Below are positions 1 through 9,761 of a DNA stretch of 64,000 nucleotides, one piece after another. The stretch spans positions 62,001 through 126,000 of the forward strand of contig NZ_BLIG01000006.1 of NCBI RefSeq assembly GCF_009811415.1, in the 5' to 3' direction. The notes below the pieces were generated by a model. The model worked only from the letters and a program-made list of their open reading frames with translations, made no database searches and was not told the DNA's origin. The stretch comes from Alteromonas sp. KUL106 (lineage in GTDB: Bacteria > Pseudomonadota > Gammaproteobacteria > Enterobacterales > Alteromonadaceae). The position numbers and the translations under genes were made by a program. Each line of letters opens with the position of its first letter. Positions within the stretch are counted from its first letter, which is position 1.

Positions 1-1
1 C

Positions 2-1096
2 GGTAGTTTTAGACAGATAGATATCGTAAGAAACGGAAAAGTTGTCGCTTCAGCGGACTTATATGCATTTTTCAGAAACGGAAAGTTACCTGAAATTTCG
101 TTCAAAGATGGAGATACCATTTTAGTGCACCCTATTGGCAACACTATTGTTGTTGAAACTGGCGCACGCAATAGCTTCACTTTTGAGTTTTTAAATGAAG
201 AACTCAACGGCGATGTAGTCAACTATTTCGCGCGTCCCGGAGAATTTGCCTCTCATGCCTCTGTTTCAGGTATTCGCAATAATAAGCAGTTCGCACGGTA
301 TTTAAGTGTTGAGGAATTCGCCTCACTTGAGCTAAGCGCTGGCGATACGGTGGAATACATTGCCGACCACGAGCCACAGATTTATCGCATTAATGTAGCG
401 GGTGCCTTCGCTGGCGCCTCACAGATAATGGTTGATAAAGGGGCAAGACTGATAGACGTGCTCGATCATATTGAAGCTGACACCACCCTTTCAGACACGC
501 AGAATATTTATATTTTGAGAGAAAGTGTGGCAATGAAGCAAAAAGAGATCATTGAAGAGGGGTTACGACGCCTTGAGCGAAGCATGTATACCGCTCCGAT
601 TAGTTCAACGGGAGAAGGCGCAATTCGTGCACAAGAAGCGCAGCTTGTTGCTGATTTTATTGCTCGTGCTCGCCAAGTTGAGCCTCAAGGCAGAGTCGTT
701 GTTTCAGAAAATGGTGAGATTGCAAATATTCTCCTAGAGCCTAACGATACTATTGTCATTCCTGAAGTGACGGACCTTGTTCATGTGGGCGGTGAAGTGC
801 TGCTTCCACAGTCTGTGGTATTCAATCCTGATGCAACAACAGAAGATTACGTCGCATGGGCCGGAGGCTTTACCGAGCGTGCTGAAGATGATCGTATCTT
901 GATTGTTCGTAAAAACGGTAACGTTACCTTTACTAGCCTTAACGATTCGTTTCTATCTAGTAACGACAATAAGCTAGAGCCCGGTGATCAGATTATTGTA
1001 CTACCAGCGATCGACACGAAGCTTCTACAAGCAGTTAAGGACATTACCCAGATTGTATTTCAAATTGCTGTTGCCACTAACGCAGCTACTAATTAA
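2..1096 (+). CDS. capsule polysaccharide export outer-membrane protein, SLBB domains (5' end missing)
   Basis: The frame is open from the first bases of the window, so the start lies upstream; only the C-terminal 364 residues are visible. The first visible stretch reads as the end of an SLBB beta-grasp module (pattern IDIVRNGK ... GDTILV). Two further such modules follow, the last near VHVGGEVLLPQSVVFNPDAT ending in LEPGDQIIVLP. This is the arrangement of Wza/KpsD/BexD-type outer-membrane polysaccharide exporters. The hydrophobic C-terminus is also seen in KpsD-like proteins. The gene is followed 2 nt later by the ABC permease gene, so it is the first visible gene of a capsule export operon. 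The role in moving capsular polysaccharide through the outer membrane is inferred from family and context. Confidence 0.88.
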   Translation, partial: GSFRQIDIVRNGKVVASADLYAFFRNGKLPEISFKDGDTILVHPIGNTIVVETGARNSFTFEFLNEELNGDVVNYFARPGEFASHASVSGIRNNKQFARYLSVEEFASLELSAGDTVEYIADHEPQIYRINVAGAFAGASQIMVDKGARLIDVLDHIEADTTLSDTQNIYILRESVAMKQKEIIEEGLRRLERSMYTAPISSTGEGAIRAQEAQLVADFIARARQVEPQGRVVVSENGEIANILLEPNDTIVIPEVTDLVHVGGEVLLPQSVVFNPDATTEDYVAWAGGFTERAEDDRILIVRKNGNVTFTSLNDSFLSSNDNKLEPGDQIIVLPAIDTKLLQAVKDITQIVFQIAVATNAATN

Positions 1097-1098
1097 GC

Positions 1099-1878
1099 AT
1101 GGTAACATTTAAAGACCAGCTTTACGCATGGAGAGGCGTGATTTTCGCGCTTTTCATGCGAGAGCTTCAAAGTAAATTTAACGATAAGTTTGGCTTGGGA
1201 TGGGCATTTCTAGAGCCTTTTGCGTTTATATTTGCACTATCGTATTTACGAGGGCTGATAAGTGGTGATGACATTCATTCCATTCCCCTCTTTTTGTTTA
1301 TGATGATTGGTATGGTGGGTCTTCAGTCTCTTACTACCTGCCTACAATCTGTCTCCACCTCTGTCCGCAGAAATAAGCCCCTATATGCGTTTAGGCAAGT
1401 ACAACCTATTTCCGCAATACTTACAGCCGGCTTTCTTGAGTTTTCTGTAAAGGTTGTCGTCGTCGCTTTGCTAAGTCTCGCGTTGTATTTAATGGGCGAA
1501 ACATTTACGGTAAATGACCCTCTATTGTTGATATTTTTGTTTCTTCTGTTGTGGGTATTTTCCATTTCTATCGGGATGATATTCGCCATCGCCGCGGCAT
1601 TTGTGCCTGAAGTCGATAAAATCAAATCAATGCTCACTCGCCCATTAATGTTTATTTCGTGCGTATTTTTCAGCTTGCAAGATTTACCCGAAGAATACTG
1701 GCCTTACTTAACATGGAACCCCTTAGTCCACTTTAATGAACTCGCTCGTTACGCGTGTTTTGAATCTTATGGCACTAAAGGGGTATCGTTAAATTTTGTT
1801 ATTGAAATAACGATCGTATTCCTATTCTTAAGCCTCTCGATGTACCACATCACCTGGAAGAAGGTGCTATCTCGATGA
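1099..1878 (+). CDS. kpsM: capsular polysaccharide ABC transporter, permease (KpsM/BexB type)
   Basis: A 259-residue ABC-2 type integral membrane protein with about six hydrophobic segments. The N-terminal part (RELQSKFNDKFGLGWAFLEP) matches the cytoplasmic amphipathic region typical of KpsM/CtrC/Wzm permeases. Length is normal for the family. It starts 2 nt after the SLBB exporter and its stop overlaps the ATPase start (ATGA), indicating translational coupling. With the ATPase encoded next it would move lipid-linked polysaccharide across the inner membrane. Confidence 0.92.
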   Translation: MVTFKDQLYAWRGVIFALFMRELQSKFNDKFGLGWAFLEPFAFIFALSYLRGLISGDDIHSIPLFLFMMIGMVGLQSLTTCLQSVSTSVRRNKPLYAFRQVQPISAILTAGFLEFSVKVVVVALLSLALYLMGETFTVNDPLLLIFLFLLLWVFSISIGMIFAIAAAFVPEVDKIKSMLTRPLMFISCVFFSLQDLPEEYWPYLTWNPLVHFNELARYACFESYGTKGVSLNFVIEITIVFLFLSLSMYHITWKKVLSR

Positions 1879-2549
1879 TAAAAATAGAGAATTTAACCAA
1901 GAGCTACCCCAGCAAAATGGGGCCGCAATATATCTTCAAGAATTTGAATTTTGATTTTCCTACGGAAAACAACGTCGCGATTTTAGGTAAAAACGGTGCG
2001 GGTAAATCCACCCTTTTTAGGATGCTTGCAAAAAGTGAATACCCTGATAGAGGGCGTGTTTTAACTAACAAATCCATGTCTTGGCCTGTAGCACTTCAAA
2101 CAGGGGTACATCCGCAGATGACCGGACGCGAAAATACGCGTTTTGTAGGAAGAATCAATAACGTCAAGTCACTCCCAGAATACGAAGAAAAAGTTCAAGA
2201 ATTTGCTGAGTTAGGTAAACGTTTTGACCTTCCCGTGCGCACATATTCTTCAGGAATGCGCGCAAAATTGGTGTTTGCTTGCTGTATGAATATCAACTTT
2301 GATATCTATCTTATCGACGAAGCAACATCCGTGGGCGACCCGTTATTTAGAAAAAAGGCGCGTTTATCACTTAAAGAAAAAAGTGAGGAGGCGGGCGTGA
2401 TCATGGTTAGCCATGAGCTTGACCAAATCCGGGAATTTTGTACATCTGCTGTCATCATTGACGACGGCAAACTCAAGTATTATCACGATCTCGAAGAAGG
2501 CATCGACGTTTACACGCAGGATGCAGACAATAAGAAATCACTTAAATAG
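1875..2549 (+). CDS. kpsT: capsular polysaccharide ABC transporter, ATP-binding protein (KpsT/BexA type)
   Basis: A 224-residue ABC ATPase. Visible motifs are Walker A (GKNGAGKST, about residue 37), a short signature (YSSGMRAKL), Walker B (YLIDEATS) and an H-loop (MVSHE). The short length and the SGM signature are characteristic of the polysaccharide-export ABC subfamily (KpsT, BexA, CtrD). It overlaps the permease gene by 4 nt and is followed 12 nt later by the KpsE-like gene. Confidence 0.93.
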   Translation: MIKIENLTKSYPSKMGPQYIFKNLNFDFPTENNVAILGKNGAGKSTLFRMLAKSEYPDRGRVLTNKSMSWPVALQTGVHPQMTGRENTRFVGRINNVKSLPEYEEKVQEFAELGKRFDLPVRTYSSGMRAKLVFACCMNINFDIYLIDEATSVGDPLFRKKARLSLKEKSEEAGVIMVSHELDQIREFCTSAVIIDDGKLKYYHDLEEGIDVYTQDADNKKSLK

Positions 2550-2561
2550 GTTCAAATCACA

Positions 2562-3680
2562 GTGGAAAAATCTCTTACACAGCTCAATGCCCTTCTCAGC
2601 AAGCATAAAACAATTATCCTCGTTCTACCTTGGGTTTTGTATGCCTTGTATCTCGTTGTATGGGCGGCACCGCAATATGAAAGTAAAAGTCAGTTAATCG
2701 TTAAATCGAGCGATGGCGGCAGCAGCTTCGATCCATCATCGCTTCTTATGGCAGCAGGCGTTTCAGGGGGCTCAGGTGGTACTGAGAGTCAGTTAGTAGA
2801 AGCCTACATTCAATCAGCAGATATGATTAAGTATCTAGATGAAACCATAGGACTTCGCGATCACTACATGTCGGACAAAGCCGATTTATTCAGCGGCCTT
2901 TCATCGTCTCATAAACAGGAAGATTTTTATCAATTTTATCTCGATCATATCGAAGTAAGCGTGGACTCTGCGTCTACAGTTATTAGTTTGCGTACCAGAG
3001 CGTTCGATGCTGAGTACGCGAAAATAATAAACCAGGCTATCGTGGACAAAGCGGAAGAGTTCATCAATAACATCAACAATGACTTAGCGAAGTCGAAGCT
3101 TACCTTCGCAAAAGGTGAACACGAAATTGTTGAGCAAAAGCTTCAACAAGCAAAAACCGAAATTTTAAGCTTTCAATCTAAGTACAATGTTCTAGACCCT
3201 TCGGCTGAGGGGGCAGCTTTTCAGCAAATTGCGTTTTCTCTTCAGGCGACGCTTGCCCAAAAGAAGGCCGAGTTAAGCACAATGTCGACCATGATGTCAG
3301 ATGCTGCTCCAGAAATTATCAATATTAAGCGAGACATTGCTGCACTTCAAAAAGAAGTTGAGAAACAAAAAGAGCGTATAAGCACTGCCGAAGGGGAAAG
3401 TGAAGCGTTATCTGTCAGCGAACTTATGGCGAGATATAGTAACCTTCAAGTCCAATTGCAATTGGCCATTCAAGCGTATTCTTCGTCGTTGATTACGCTT
3501 GAAAACGCCAGAGTTGAAGCCTATCAAAAACTTCAACATTTAGTGACAGTGGAATCGCCTACTCTTCCAGATGACAATGCCTATCCTACAGTGGTGTATA
3601 ACCTTGTTTTATTCGGCGTCTCGCTGCTGCTTATCTACGGTATTGTGAGAATTATTGTTGCTACTATCCGCGAACTGTAG
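2562..3680 (+). CDS. kpsE: capsule export inner-membrane adaptor (KpsE/BexC type)
   Basis: A 372-residue protein with one hydrophobic segment near each end (about residues 17-34 and 345-367) and a long periplasmic part rich in coiled coil between them (about residues 180-320). This is the topology of polysaccharide co-polymerase/KpsE proteins, which link the ABC transporter to the outer-membrane channel. The start is GTG, 12 nt after kpsT. It appears to be the last gene of the operon, since a strong hairpin follows. Confidence 0.9.
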   Translation: MEKSLTQLNALLSKHKTIILVLPWVLYALYLVVWAAPQYESKSQLIVKSSDGGSSFDPSSLLMAAGVSGGSGGTESQLVEAYIQSADMIKYLDETIGLRDHYMSDKADLFSGLSSSHKQEDFYQFYLDHIEVSVDSASTVISLRTRAFDAEYAKIINQAIVDKAEEFINNINNDLAKSKLTFAKGEHEIVEQKLQQAKTEILSFQSKYNVLDPSAEGAAFQQIAFSLQATLAQKKAELSTMSTMMSDAAPEIINIKRDIAALQKEVEKQKERISTAEGESEALSVSELMARYSNLQVQLQLAIQAYSSSLITLENARVEAYQKLQHLVTVESPTLPDDNAYPTVVYNLVLFGVSLLLIYGIVRIIVATIREL

Positions 3681-3708
3681 CGCCGCATATCGCAAGTTCA
3701 TTACGAGT

Positions 3709-3744
3709 TCAATCGGCTAAGCAGTCTAAGACTTAGCCGATTGA
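3709..3744 (+). terminator. strong hairpin after the capsule export operon
   Basis: A perfect 13-bp inverted repeat (arms containing AATCGGCTAAG and CTTAGCCGATT) with a 10-nt loop, 28 nt after the kpsE stop. There is no proper T-tract immediately after it, so termination is likely but not certain; it could instead protect the mRNA 3' end. Confidence 0.55.
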
Positions 3745-3896
3745 CACCGCTTTAATGAAGTTTATCGCCCAAATCTTGTGTCTTTAAGCAAGCTCTAGTA
3801 TAAGAAGCTATCCGCATTACGGACGACTATCAAAGAGCCAAATCTATAAGTGCTCTACAATAACAACCATAAGCAATATGGAATTAAAATAAAATT

Positions 3897-5417
3897 ATGA
3901 AACCATCTAACGATACTAGCTTTTTTGGCCATCCAGGGGGCCTGAGAACGCTATTCTTTACAGAAATGTGGGAGCGCATGAGTTATTACGGTATGCGCGC
4001 GCTACTTGTTCTTTTCATGACAGCAAGCTTACAAACTCAAGGTTTGGGTTTTACCGTTGCAACGGCTGGCGCTATCTACGGTCTTTACACGGGTGCGGTA
4101 TACTTTTTAGGTCTACCCGGTGGCTGGTTAGCTGACCGTTTAATTGGCGGTAAGAAAGCCGTATGGTACGGCGGTATCATTATCTTTGCCGGTCACGTAG
4201 TACTTGCCATAGACTTACAGAATCTCTTTTTCGTCGGCCTTATACTGGTTGCTTCAGGTACTGGCTTACTTAAGCCCAATATCTCTGCCATGGTTGGTCA
4301 ACAGTATGGTGATGACGACGGCCGCCGCGACAGCGGTTATGCTCTCTATTACATGGGCATTAACATCGGTTCTCTTATCGCCTATCTTGTTACTGGTTAT
4401 TTGCAGGAAAACTGGGGCTGGCACTATGCGTTTGGCGCTGCAGCCATCGGTATGGCGATTGGTCTAATTCAATATTATTTTAGCAATCGTTCACTATCAG
4501 CTGAGTCTGTTGCACCCGCCAACCCTTATGAAGGTGCCGCTAAGCAGCGTGCATGGATGGGTGTATACGCCGTCATCGCACTCGCTGTCGTTGTGATCGT
4601 TCTCGCACACTTAGGCACCATTGTTATCGAACCCGTCGCGCTTGCTCAACAAGTTGCCGTGGTATTTACCGCCATCTTCTTCCTTTACTTTGGTTTTATC
4701 TATTTCAAAGGACACCTAAGCGATAACGAGAAGAAGCGCATGTGGGCACTGTTCTTAGTGTGTGTTGCATCAGCGTGCTTCTGGTCTGGTTTTGAGCAAG
4801 CAGGCTCTTCACTAAACCTATTCGCTCAAAACTACACCGACCGCGTACTAGAAAGTGGCTCGCTGCTTACGTCATGGTTTGGAATGGACGCAATCCCAAC
4901 GGTATGGTTCCAGCTTTCAAACTCGCTATTTATCATCATCTTGTCACCGTTCTTTGCTGCACTTTGGATAAACCTTGCTAAGCGAATGATTGACCCGTCT
5001 TACACCATCAAGTGTGCCGTGGGTATCGTTATCATGGCATCGGGTTTCTTGGTAATGTTTATGGCGTCGCAATACGCCGCACAAGGCCTTAAAGTGGCAC
5101 CTATGTGGCTCGTTACCACTTACTTCTTGCACACGGTTGGTGAGCTTTGCCTAAGCCCGGTTGCGTTAAGCGCAGTTAGCAAACTGTCGCCTAAGCGTTT
5201 TGCCGGACAAATGATGGGGGTATTTGTTCTTACCTACTCTATCGGTAACATTATTGCTGGCTTACTTTCAGGTAACTTCGACCCTGAAAACGTAGAGCAA
5301 ATGCCTGATCTATACCTACAAATTGCTCTATTCAGTATTGCCATTGCTATTGTGATTGGCTTGATGAGTTTTAAATCTCGCTTCTGGGAAAAGGCAGGCA
5401 TCGAAGAAAAGGCGTAA
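3897..5417 (+). CDS. proton-dependent oligopeptide transporter (POT/PTR family)
   Basis: A 506-residue polytopic MFS protein. The N-terminal signature FFTEMWERMSYYGMRALLVLFM contains the ExxER-type motif that couples proton movement in POT transporters, and the PTR2 signature region (about residues 70-130, GGWLADRLIGGKKAVWYGG and GTGLLKPNISAMVG) is intact. Expected function is uptake of di- and tripeptides with protons across the inner membrane. It is a single gene, with 216 nt of non-coding DNA upstream and its own terminator downstream. Closest named relatives are DtpA/DtpB/YhiP-like; the exact orthologue cannot be chosen here. Confidence 0.93.
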   Translation: MKPSNDTSFFGHPGGLRTLFFTEMWERMSYYGMRALLVLFMTASLQTQGLGFTVATAGAIYGLYTGAVYFLGLPGGWLADRLIGGKKAVWYGGIIIFAGHVVLAIDLQNLFFVGLILVASGTGLLKPNISAMVGQQYGDDDGRRDSGYALYYMGINIGSLIAYLVTGYLQENWGWHYAFGAAAIGMAIGLIQYYFSNRSLSAESVAPANPYEGAAKQRAWMGVYAVIALAVVVIVLAHLGTIVIEPVALAQQVAVVFTAIFFLYFGFIYFKGHLSDNEKKRMWALFLVCVASACFWSGFEQAGSSLNLFAQNYTDRVLESGSLLTSWFGMDAIPTVWFQLSNSLFIIILSPFFAALWINLAKRMIDPSYTIKCAVGIVIMASGFLVMFMASQYAAQGLKVAPMWLVTTYFLHTVGELCLSPVALSAVSKLSPKRFAGQMMGVFVLTYSIGNIIAGLLSGNFDPENVEQMPDLYLQIALFSIAIAIVIGLMSFKSRFWEKAGIEEKA

Positions 5418-5461
5418 TTTCTTGTCAGTATGTTTTAAGTGCTGACCAATTACCCTACAAT

Positions 5462-5496
5462 AACCGCCGCAACGTAATGTTCCGGCGGTTTTTTTA
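5462..5496 (+). terminator. Rho-independent terminator after the POT transporter
   Basis: Stem AACCGCCG / CGGCGGTT with an intervening loop, followed directly by a T-rich run, 44 nt after the transporter stop codon. Confidence 0.85.
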
Positions 5497-5531
5497 TTAA
5501 GGGTTTCGTATTAAGGGCGTTGAGTAAACCT

Positions 5532-5834
5532 ATGAAATTTTATTTTTCTACAAGAGACATTCCTGCCTTACAAGGTCTTCCATTGACAGAGCGTGTTAAA
5601 TTGCTCGATCAGGCAGCAAAGCGGCTTTCTGTGCCAGAGAAGACCCTGTTGAATGTTTTAAAGCTACTCGTCATTATTCCCGTCTTCGCATTTATTCTGC
5701 AAACCGCGTCAAATTGGACCTCGTTACTGTGGGCTTTTGTGGTATTTTTAGTTTATCCATTGGTTATTAAACCTATTCAATATTCCATTTGCGCTAAATA
5801 TATCGCGCAACCGTCTAGCAAGGAGAATGCATGA
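5532..5834 (+). CDS. small membrane protein, DUF6170-like
   Basis: A 100-residue protein with two hydrophobic segments (roughly residues 42-60 and 62-82). The N-terminus [16 protein letters not shown] and the overall length resemble the DUF6170 family of Alteromonadales, known to me only as an uncharacterised family. The ATG at 5532 was chosen over an in-frame TTG at 5520 because the family usually begins MKFYFS. The stop overlaps the galE start (ATGA), so the two are probably co-transcribed and translationally coupled. Function unknown. Confidence 0.75.
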   Translation: MKFYFSTRDIPALQGLPLTERVKLLDQAAKRLSVPEKTLLNVLKLLVIIPVFAFILQTASNWTSLLWAFVVFLVYPLVIKPIQYSICAKYIAQPSSKENA

Positions 5835-6853
5835 AGACCATCTTAGTCACTGGTGGCGCTGGCTATATAGGTAGCCACACCGTTCTACAGTTACTTGAAC
5901 AGAACTACGGGGTAGTTGTACTCGATAACCTTGTTAACGCAAGTGCTGAATCACTGCGTCGCGTAGAAGCGTTAACAGGCAAAACCGTTACTTTTGTGCA
6001 GGGTGACATTCGCGATACTGCCGTGTTAGATGACATATTCAGCGAGCATAACATTTATGCCGTTATTCATTTTGCTGGCTTGAAGGCCGTTGGCGAATCT
6101 GTGCAAAAGCCACTTTCTTACTATGAAAACAACGTGTACGGCACGCTTACGCTATGCAAAGCGATGCAGAAGCACAACGTAAAGAATATCGTGTTTAGCT
6201 CATCTGCTACGGTTTACGGCGATCCAGCCTCGCTACCACTACGCGAAGATATGGCAACAGGGCAACCGACTAATCCTTACGGTATGTCGAAGCTGATGGT
6301 TGAGCATATGCTTAGCGATCTCTACGTTTCGGACAACGAGTGGAACATTGTATTACTTCGCTACTTCAACCCTGTTGGCGCCCATGAGTCTGGTCAAATC
6401 GGCGAAGATCCTAACGGTATTCCGAACAACCTAATGCCTTATATCTCTCAGGTAGCGACCGGTAAACTGGAGCAGCTTAGCGTATTCGGTGACGACTACG
6501 ATACCGTTGATGGTACTGGCGTTCGTGACTATATTCATGTGGTCGATCTTGCTAACGGTCATTTAAAAGCGCTCGATCGTCTGGACCTCAACATGGGTTT
6601 GGATAAATACAACTTAGGTACAGGTCAAGGCTATTCAGTCATCGAAATGATCACGGCTTTCGAAAAAGGCTCGGGTAAAACGGTGCCTTACAAAATTGCA
6701 CCCCGCAGAAGCGGTGATGTGGCAGCCTGTTACGCCGACCCGACTAAAGCGGCTACTGAACTCAATTGGCATGCTGAAAAAGGCCTAGAGGACATGTGTG
6801 CAGATACGTGGAACTGGCAGTCACAAAACCCGATGGGCTATCCAAAAGACTAG
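5831..6853 (+). CDS. galE: UDP-glucose 4-epimerase
   Basis: A 340-residue short-chain dehydrogenase/reductase. Visible are the NAD-binding GGAGYIGSH at the N-terminus, the SSSATVYG substrate/catalytic Ser-Thr segment and the YGMSK catalytic Tyr-x-x-x-Lys. [11 protein letters not shown] and [16 protein letters not shown] are diagnostic for GalE. It interconverts UDP-glucose and UDP-galactose in the cytoplasm, feeding galactose metabolism and polysaccharide precursors, which fits the nearby capsule genes although it is a separate transcription unit. Confidence 0.96.
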   Translation: MKTILVTGGAGYIGSHTVLQLLEQNYGVVVLDNLVNASAESLRRVEALTGKTVTFVQGDIRDTAVLDDIFSEHNIYAVIHFAGLKAVGESVQKPLSYYENNVYGTLTLCKAMQKHNVKNIVFSSSATVYGDPASLPLREDMATGQPTNPYGMSKLMVEHMLSDLYVSDNEWNIVLLRYFNPVGAHESGQIGEDPNGIPNNLMPYISQVATGKLEQLSVFGDDYDTVDGTGVRDYIHVVDLANGHLKALDRLDLNMGLDKYNLGTGQGYSVIEMITAFEKGSGKTVPYKIAPRRSGDVAACYADPTKAATELNWHAEKGLEDMCADTWNWQSQNPMGYPKD

Positions 6854-6903
6854 CTGCTCCTGTTGACCTCACTGTTGGACAAATTCCAAGCTATAGAACA
6901 AAT

Positions 6904-6931
6904 AAGCCATGCTATTAAGCATGGCTTTTTT
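6904..6931 (+). terminator. terminator between convergent galE and mlaA
   Basis: Inverted repeat AAGCCATGCT / AGCATGGCTT with a 4-nt loop followed by a T-run. It lies 50 nt after galE and can serve galE. Confidence 0.85.
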
Positions 6932-7016
6932 AGTTCCAAGAACTGCTGGGCTTGGTTTACGCTCCAGCTGGGCGTATTGAAAATAAAAGGAATACCAGCC
7001 TTAAGTTTTCCAAGAC

Positions 7017-7979
7017 TTATTGCTTCTTACCCTTTTTCGACTTAGCGTCTTTTTCTTGTAACTCAGAGGCCTTTTTGTCTTCAGCCGAGTCACCCTCTTC
7101 AATAGGCATATCTTCTAACTCGGTTGACTCATCAGCAGCTTCTTCCGATGCCTCTTCATAGCTTTCAAAGTCGCTACCTTCCAGCATAGCTTCAAAATCA
7201 GCAAAGTCGTCTAGCTGCTCATCATCAATTGCTTTGTCGCCGCTTTTGCCGTCGGTAACGCGGAACGCTAAGTTTTCAAAGTATGCATTTTTCACAAACG
7301 CATAATCATCAACTGACTGCTCTAGTTGCGCTTCTTGATCAAGAAGCTGTGCCCTTGCTTCAAGTATAGAAATACCGATGCGGGCTAAATTTACTGAACC
7401 TTCAAGCAAAGACATTGGAAACGCGAAACCGTCAACATAATCTCCGGTGAAGCTTCGCGGGTCACTTGGACCTAAAAAAGGCAGCATTAAGAAGGGGCCA
7501 GTTTCTAAGCCCCATACGGCAAGGGTTTCACCAAATTGCTCGCGTTTCCGTTCAATACCTATTTTTGATGCAACATCGAAGGTGCCAACGAGTCCCACTG
7601 TGGTGTTAATCAAGAAACGAGCTAAGCTGTCCAGGCCGTCATCCACCTTGCCTTGAAACAGGTTGTTTAAAAAGTTAGCAGGCTCTTGCAGGTTATCCGT
7701 TATATTCACAATACCGGTGCGCGCTGGCTGAGGCATAACCGTTACGTAGGTCACCGTTATAGGTCGCAAAATATAGGCATCTAACACGTTCCAGTTAAAA
7801 TCCCAGACTTCGCGGTTAACCGGTTCAAACGGGTCGCGAGGGTCTGATGAATCTACTACAGCTGAACTTGTCCCCTGAGACTGCGCCTGCGCTTGATTTT
7901 GCACGTCATTACTCGCGCAGCCACCAAGAACACTTGCGGCAATAATGAACCCAATGGCGAGTGATTTAGACAAATCCAT
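7017..7979 (-). CDS. mlaA: MlaA/VacJ family lipoprotein, phospholipid retrograde transport
   Basis: A 320-residue protein with a lipoprotein signal (hydrophobic segment, lipobox LGGC at about residue 21). The body shows MlaA hallmarks: DPFEPVNREVWDFNW, then PANFLNNLFQGK, RFLINTTVG, GETLAVWG and LPFLGPSDPRSFTG. MlaA sits in the outer membrane and removes misplaced phospholipids from the outer leaflet, passing them to MlaC. The last 65 or so residues form a very acidic tail ending in a Lys-rich stretch, longer than in E. coli MlaA. It starts 2 nt after ccmI ends, so it is probably transcribed with the ccm operon; the other mla genes are not in the window. Confidence 0.9.
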   Translation of the reverse strand: MDLSKSLAIGFIIAASVLGGCASNDVQNQAQAQSQGTSSAVVDSSDPRDPFEPVNREVWDFNWNVLDAYILRPITVTYVTVMPQPARTGIVNITDNLQEPANFLNNLFQGKVDDGLDSLARFLINTTVGLVGTFDVASKIGIERKREQFGETLAVWGLETGPFLMLPFLGPSDPRSFTGDYVDGFAFPMSLLEGSVNLARIGISILEARAQLLDQEAQLEQSVDDYAFVKNAYFENLAFRVTDGKSGDKAIDDEQLDDFADFEAMLEGSDFESYEEASEEAADESTELEDMPIEEGDSAEDKKASELQEKDAKSKKGKKQ

Positions 7980-7981
7980 AC

Positions 7982-9271
7982 TTATAATTCCTTATTAATA
8001 ATTACGCTTAATTCAGAGATTTCTTCGGCAGTAACGCTAGCATTGACACTGCCCTGCCATTCTCCCTGTGAAACAGCCACATTACCGTCTTTAGATAATC
8101 GTGCGGTAACCACAACATCTGTCAGTGTTGCTAGTGTAAATTGCGGCATCATAGCGTTCTTTGTAGTTAATGCTACAGAAACGGGAAAGTCATTTATAGG
8201 CAGCTTAACGACCGCTGCAGGCATTTTGTTGTCAGAGTTTGCATCTTGTGCGAATACAATTAAAAAGCCCTCTTTAGACGCTTTTGCTTTGGCGTCGTCA
8301 GATAAATTCACAGTAACATTAAAACCTGTCTGTGCTTCACTGTTATCATTTTGAGCTGTTGGCACATCCCCAGGTTCAGCACGCGTATTTTGAAGCGCAG
8401 TCATTTCATTGGTATTCCCTTTAAGCTCTTTTATACGGGCAACTAAACGCTGCGCCATATCGCTGTCAGCGGGTAGTTTACCTTCGACTTGCTGATAGAA
8501 ACGTTGGGTATTCTCAAGATCACCGAGTTGAGCAGAGACCACTGCCATCATCAGCGCAAGATTGTCATTCTCTGGATTATCGTTAAGCAAGCCCAGTAAG
8601 ATAGATTGCGCACGTTCCAGGTTACTTACATCCCCAGTCGTCATCAAGGCTTGAGCAAGCGTAATGCGATTGGCTGAATTAGACGGTGCAAGACTTACCG
8701 CTTTATCAATAGCTTCAATGGCCTGCACTTCTTGACCTATGCTTAGCATCAATCGGCCAAAGTACATCCAGCCTGTATCGTCTTCAGGTTCTACGCGAAG
8801 ACGCTGGCGGATAGCCAGCGCAAGGTTGGCAATATCTTGTTGTGTTAACTGGTTAGCGTTACCGCTGGCCAACTGCTGGCTCAGCTCTGGCAAAGCCTCA
8901 ACGGCCTGACTCGCTCTAACTACGCCATCCATTTGATTCACTTGCCAATAAACAATCACCCCACACGCAAGGGCCAGAACACCACCCATTAAAAGAGGTA
9001 ATATCGCATTGCCCGTCTTATGCGACTGAAAAGCACTTTCATCGACTAACGCTAACTTTAATTCATCAACCGCTTGGCGCTTGTCATGTTCGCTAATAAG
9101 CCCTTCCTGTACTTCTCGGTCAAGCTCGGTAAGACGCTGCTTAACAATTTGCGTATTGCTTAAACTGTCTTGCTTGGCGTGATTTTTATTTCGCAACCAT
9201 GGGAAAGCGACAATTAAAAGAACAAGCGTGATTAAGCCTGAAACAATAATATAAAACTCAGACCAACTCAT
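7982..9271 (-). CDS. ccmI: cytochrome c maturation protein CcmI
   Basis: A 429-residue protein with an N-terminal membrane segment, a short cytoplasmic region (TEL DREVQEGLIS EHDKRQA, typical of CcmI/CycH), a second membrane segment near residue 95, and TPR-like repeats (about residues 160-290). The C-terminal periplasmic domain follows. CcmI binds apocytochrome c and presents it to the CcmF/H haem ligation complex. Its start overlaps the end of ccmH by 4 nt. Confidence 0.9.
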   Translation of the reverse strand: MSWSEFYIIVSGLITLVLLIVAFPWLRNKNHAKQDSLSNTQIVKQRLTELDREVQEGLISEHDKRQAVDELKLALVDESAFQSHKTGNAILPLLMGGVLALACGVIVYWQVNQMDGVVRASQAVEALPELSQQLASGNANQLTQQDIANLALAIRQRLRVEPEDDTGWMYFGRLMLSIGQEVQAIEAIDKAVSLAPSNSANRITLAQALMTTGDVSNLERAQSILLGLLNDNPENDNLALMMAVVSAQLGDLENTQRFYQQVEGKLPADSDMAQRLVARIKELKGNTNEMTALQNTRAEPGDVPTAQNDNSEAQTGFNVTVNLSDDAKAKASKEGFLIVFAQDANSDNKMPAAVVKLPINDFPVSVALTTKNAMMPQFTLATLTDVVVTARLSKDGNVAVSQGEWQGSVNASVTAEEISELSVIINKEL

Positions 9272-9759
9272 TCTTTTTCTCGCTCCAACATTTCATCTGC
9301 TTTAGCTAACTTTGCAGCCATATCTTCTGGTGGCGTTACCGATTTGCGGCGAACTATCACAATTAAGGCTATAAAAATAAATAATACGGGGCCGGCCCAG
9401 AGCCACAAGGTCGCGGCTGTAACTGGCGGTTGATAGTGCACAAAATCGCCATAGCGCGACTTCATAAAATCAATCACTTCCTGCTCGGTTTTACCTTGTT
9501 TTAATAGGGCGTACACTTTTCGACGCATATCATGAGCAATCATGGCATCGCTATCAGCAATATTCTGGTTTTGGCACATAGGACAGCGTAATTCGGCGGT
9601 AAGCTTTAAAAAGCTTTCACGCTGAGCTGGCGTATCGAAAGAGAACTTATCTTCAGCCGCACTTACCGAAAAAGCGCTAAGCACAAACAGCAGTGCTAAA
9701 ACGCTTAAGACAATGGCTTTCAAACTCGCGAGACTGTGGGAGGAAGTTTCTGATAACAT
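9268..9759 (-). CDS. ccmH: cytochrome c maturation protein CcmH (CcmL-type)
   Basis: A 163-residue protein with a signal peptide, the conserved LRCPMCQNQNIADSDA motif carrying the thioredox CxxC pair, and a C-terminal membrane anchor (about residues 115-137). This is the short CcmH form; the TPR part found fused in E. coli CcmH is the separate ccmI here. It keeps the apocytochrome haem-binding cysteines reduced in the periplasm. Confidence 0.94.
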   Translation of the reverse strand: MLSETSSHSLASLKAIVLSVLALLFVLSAFSVSAAEDKFSFDTPAQRESFLKLTAELRCPMCQNQNIADSDAMIAHDMRRKVYALLKQGKTEQEVIDFMKSRYGDFVHYQPPVTAATLWLWAGPVLFIFIALIVIVRRKSVTPPEDMAAKLAKADEMLEREKE

Positions 9760-9761
9760 AA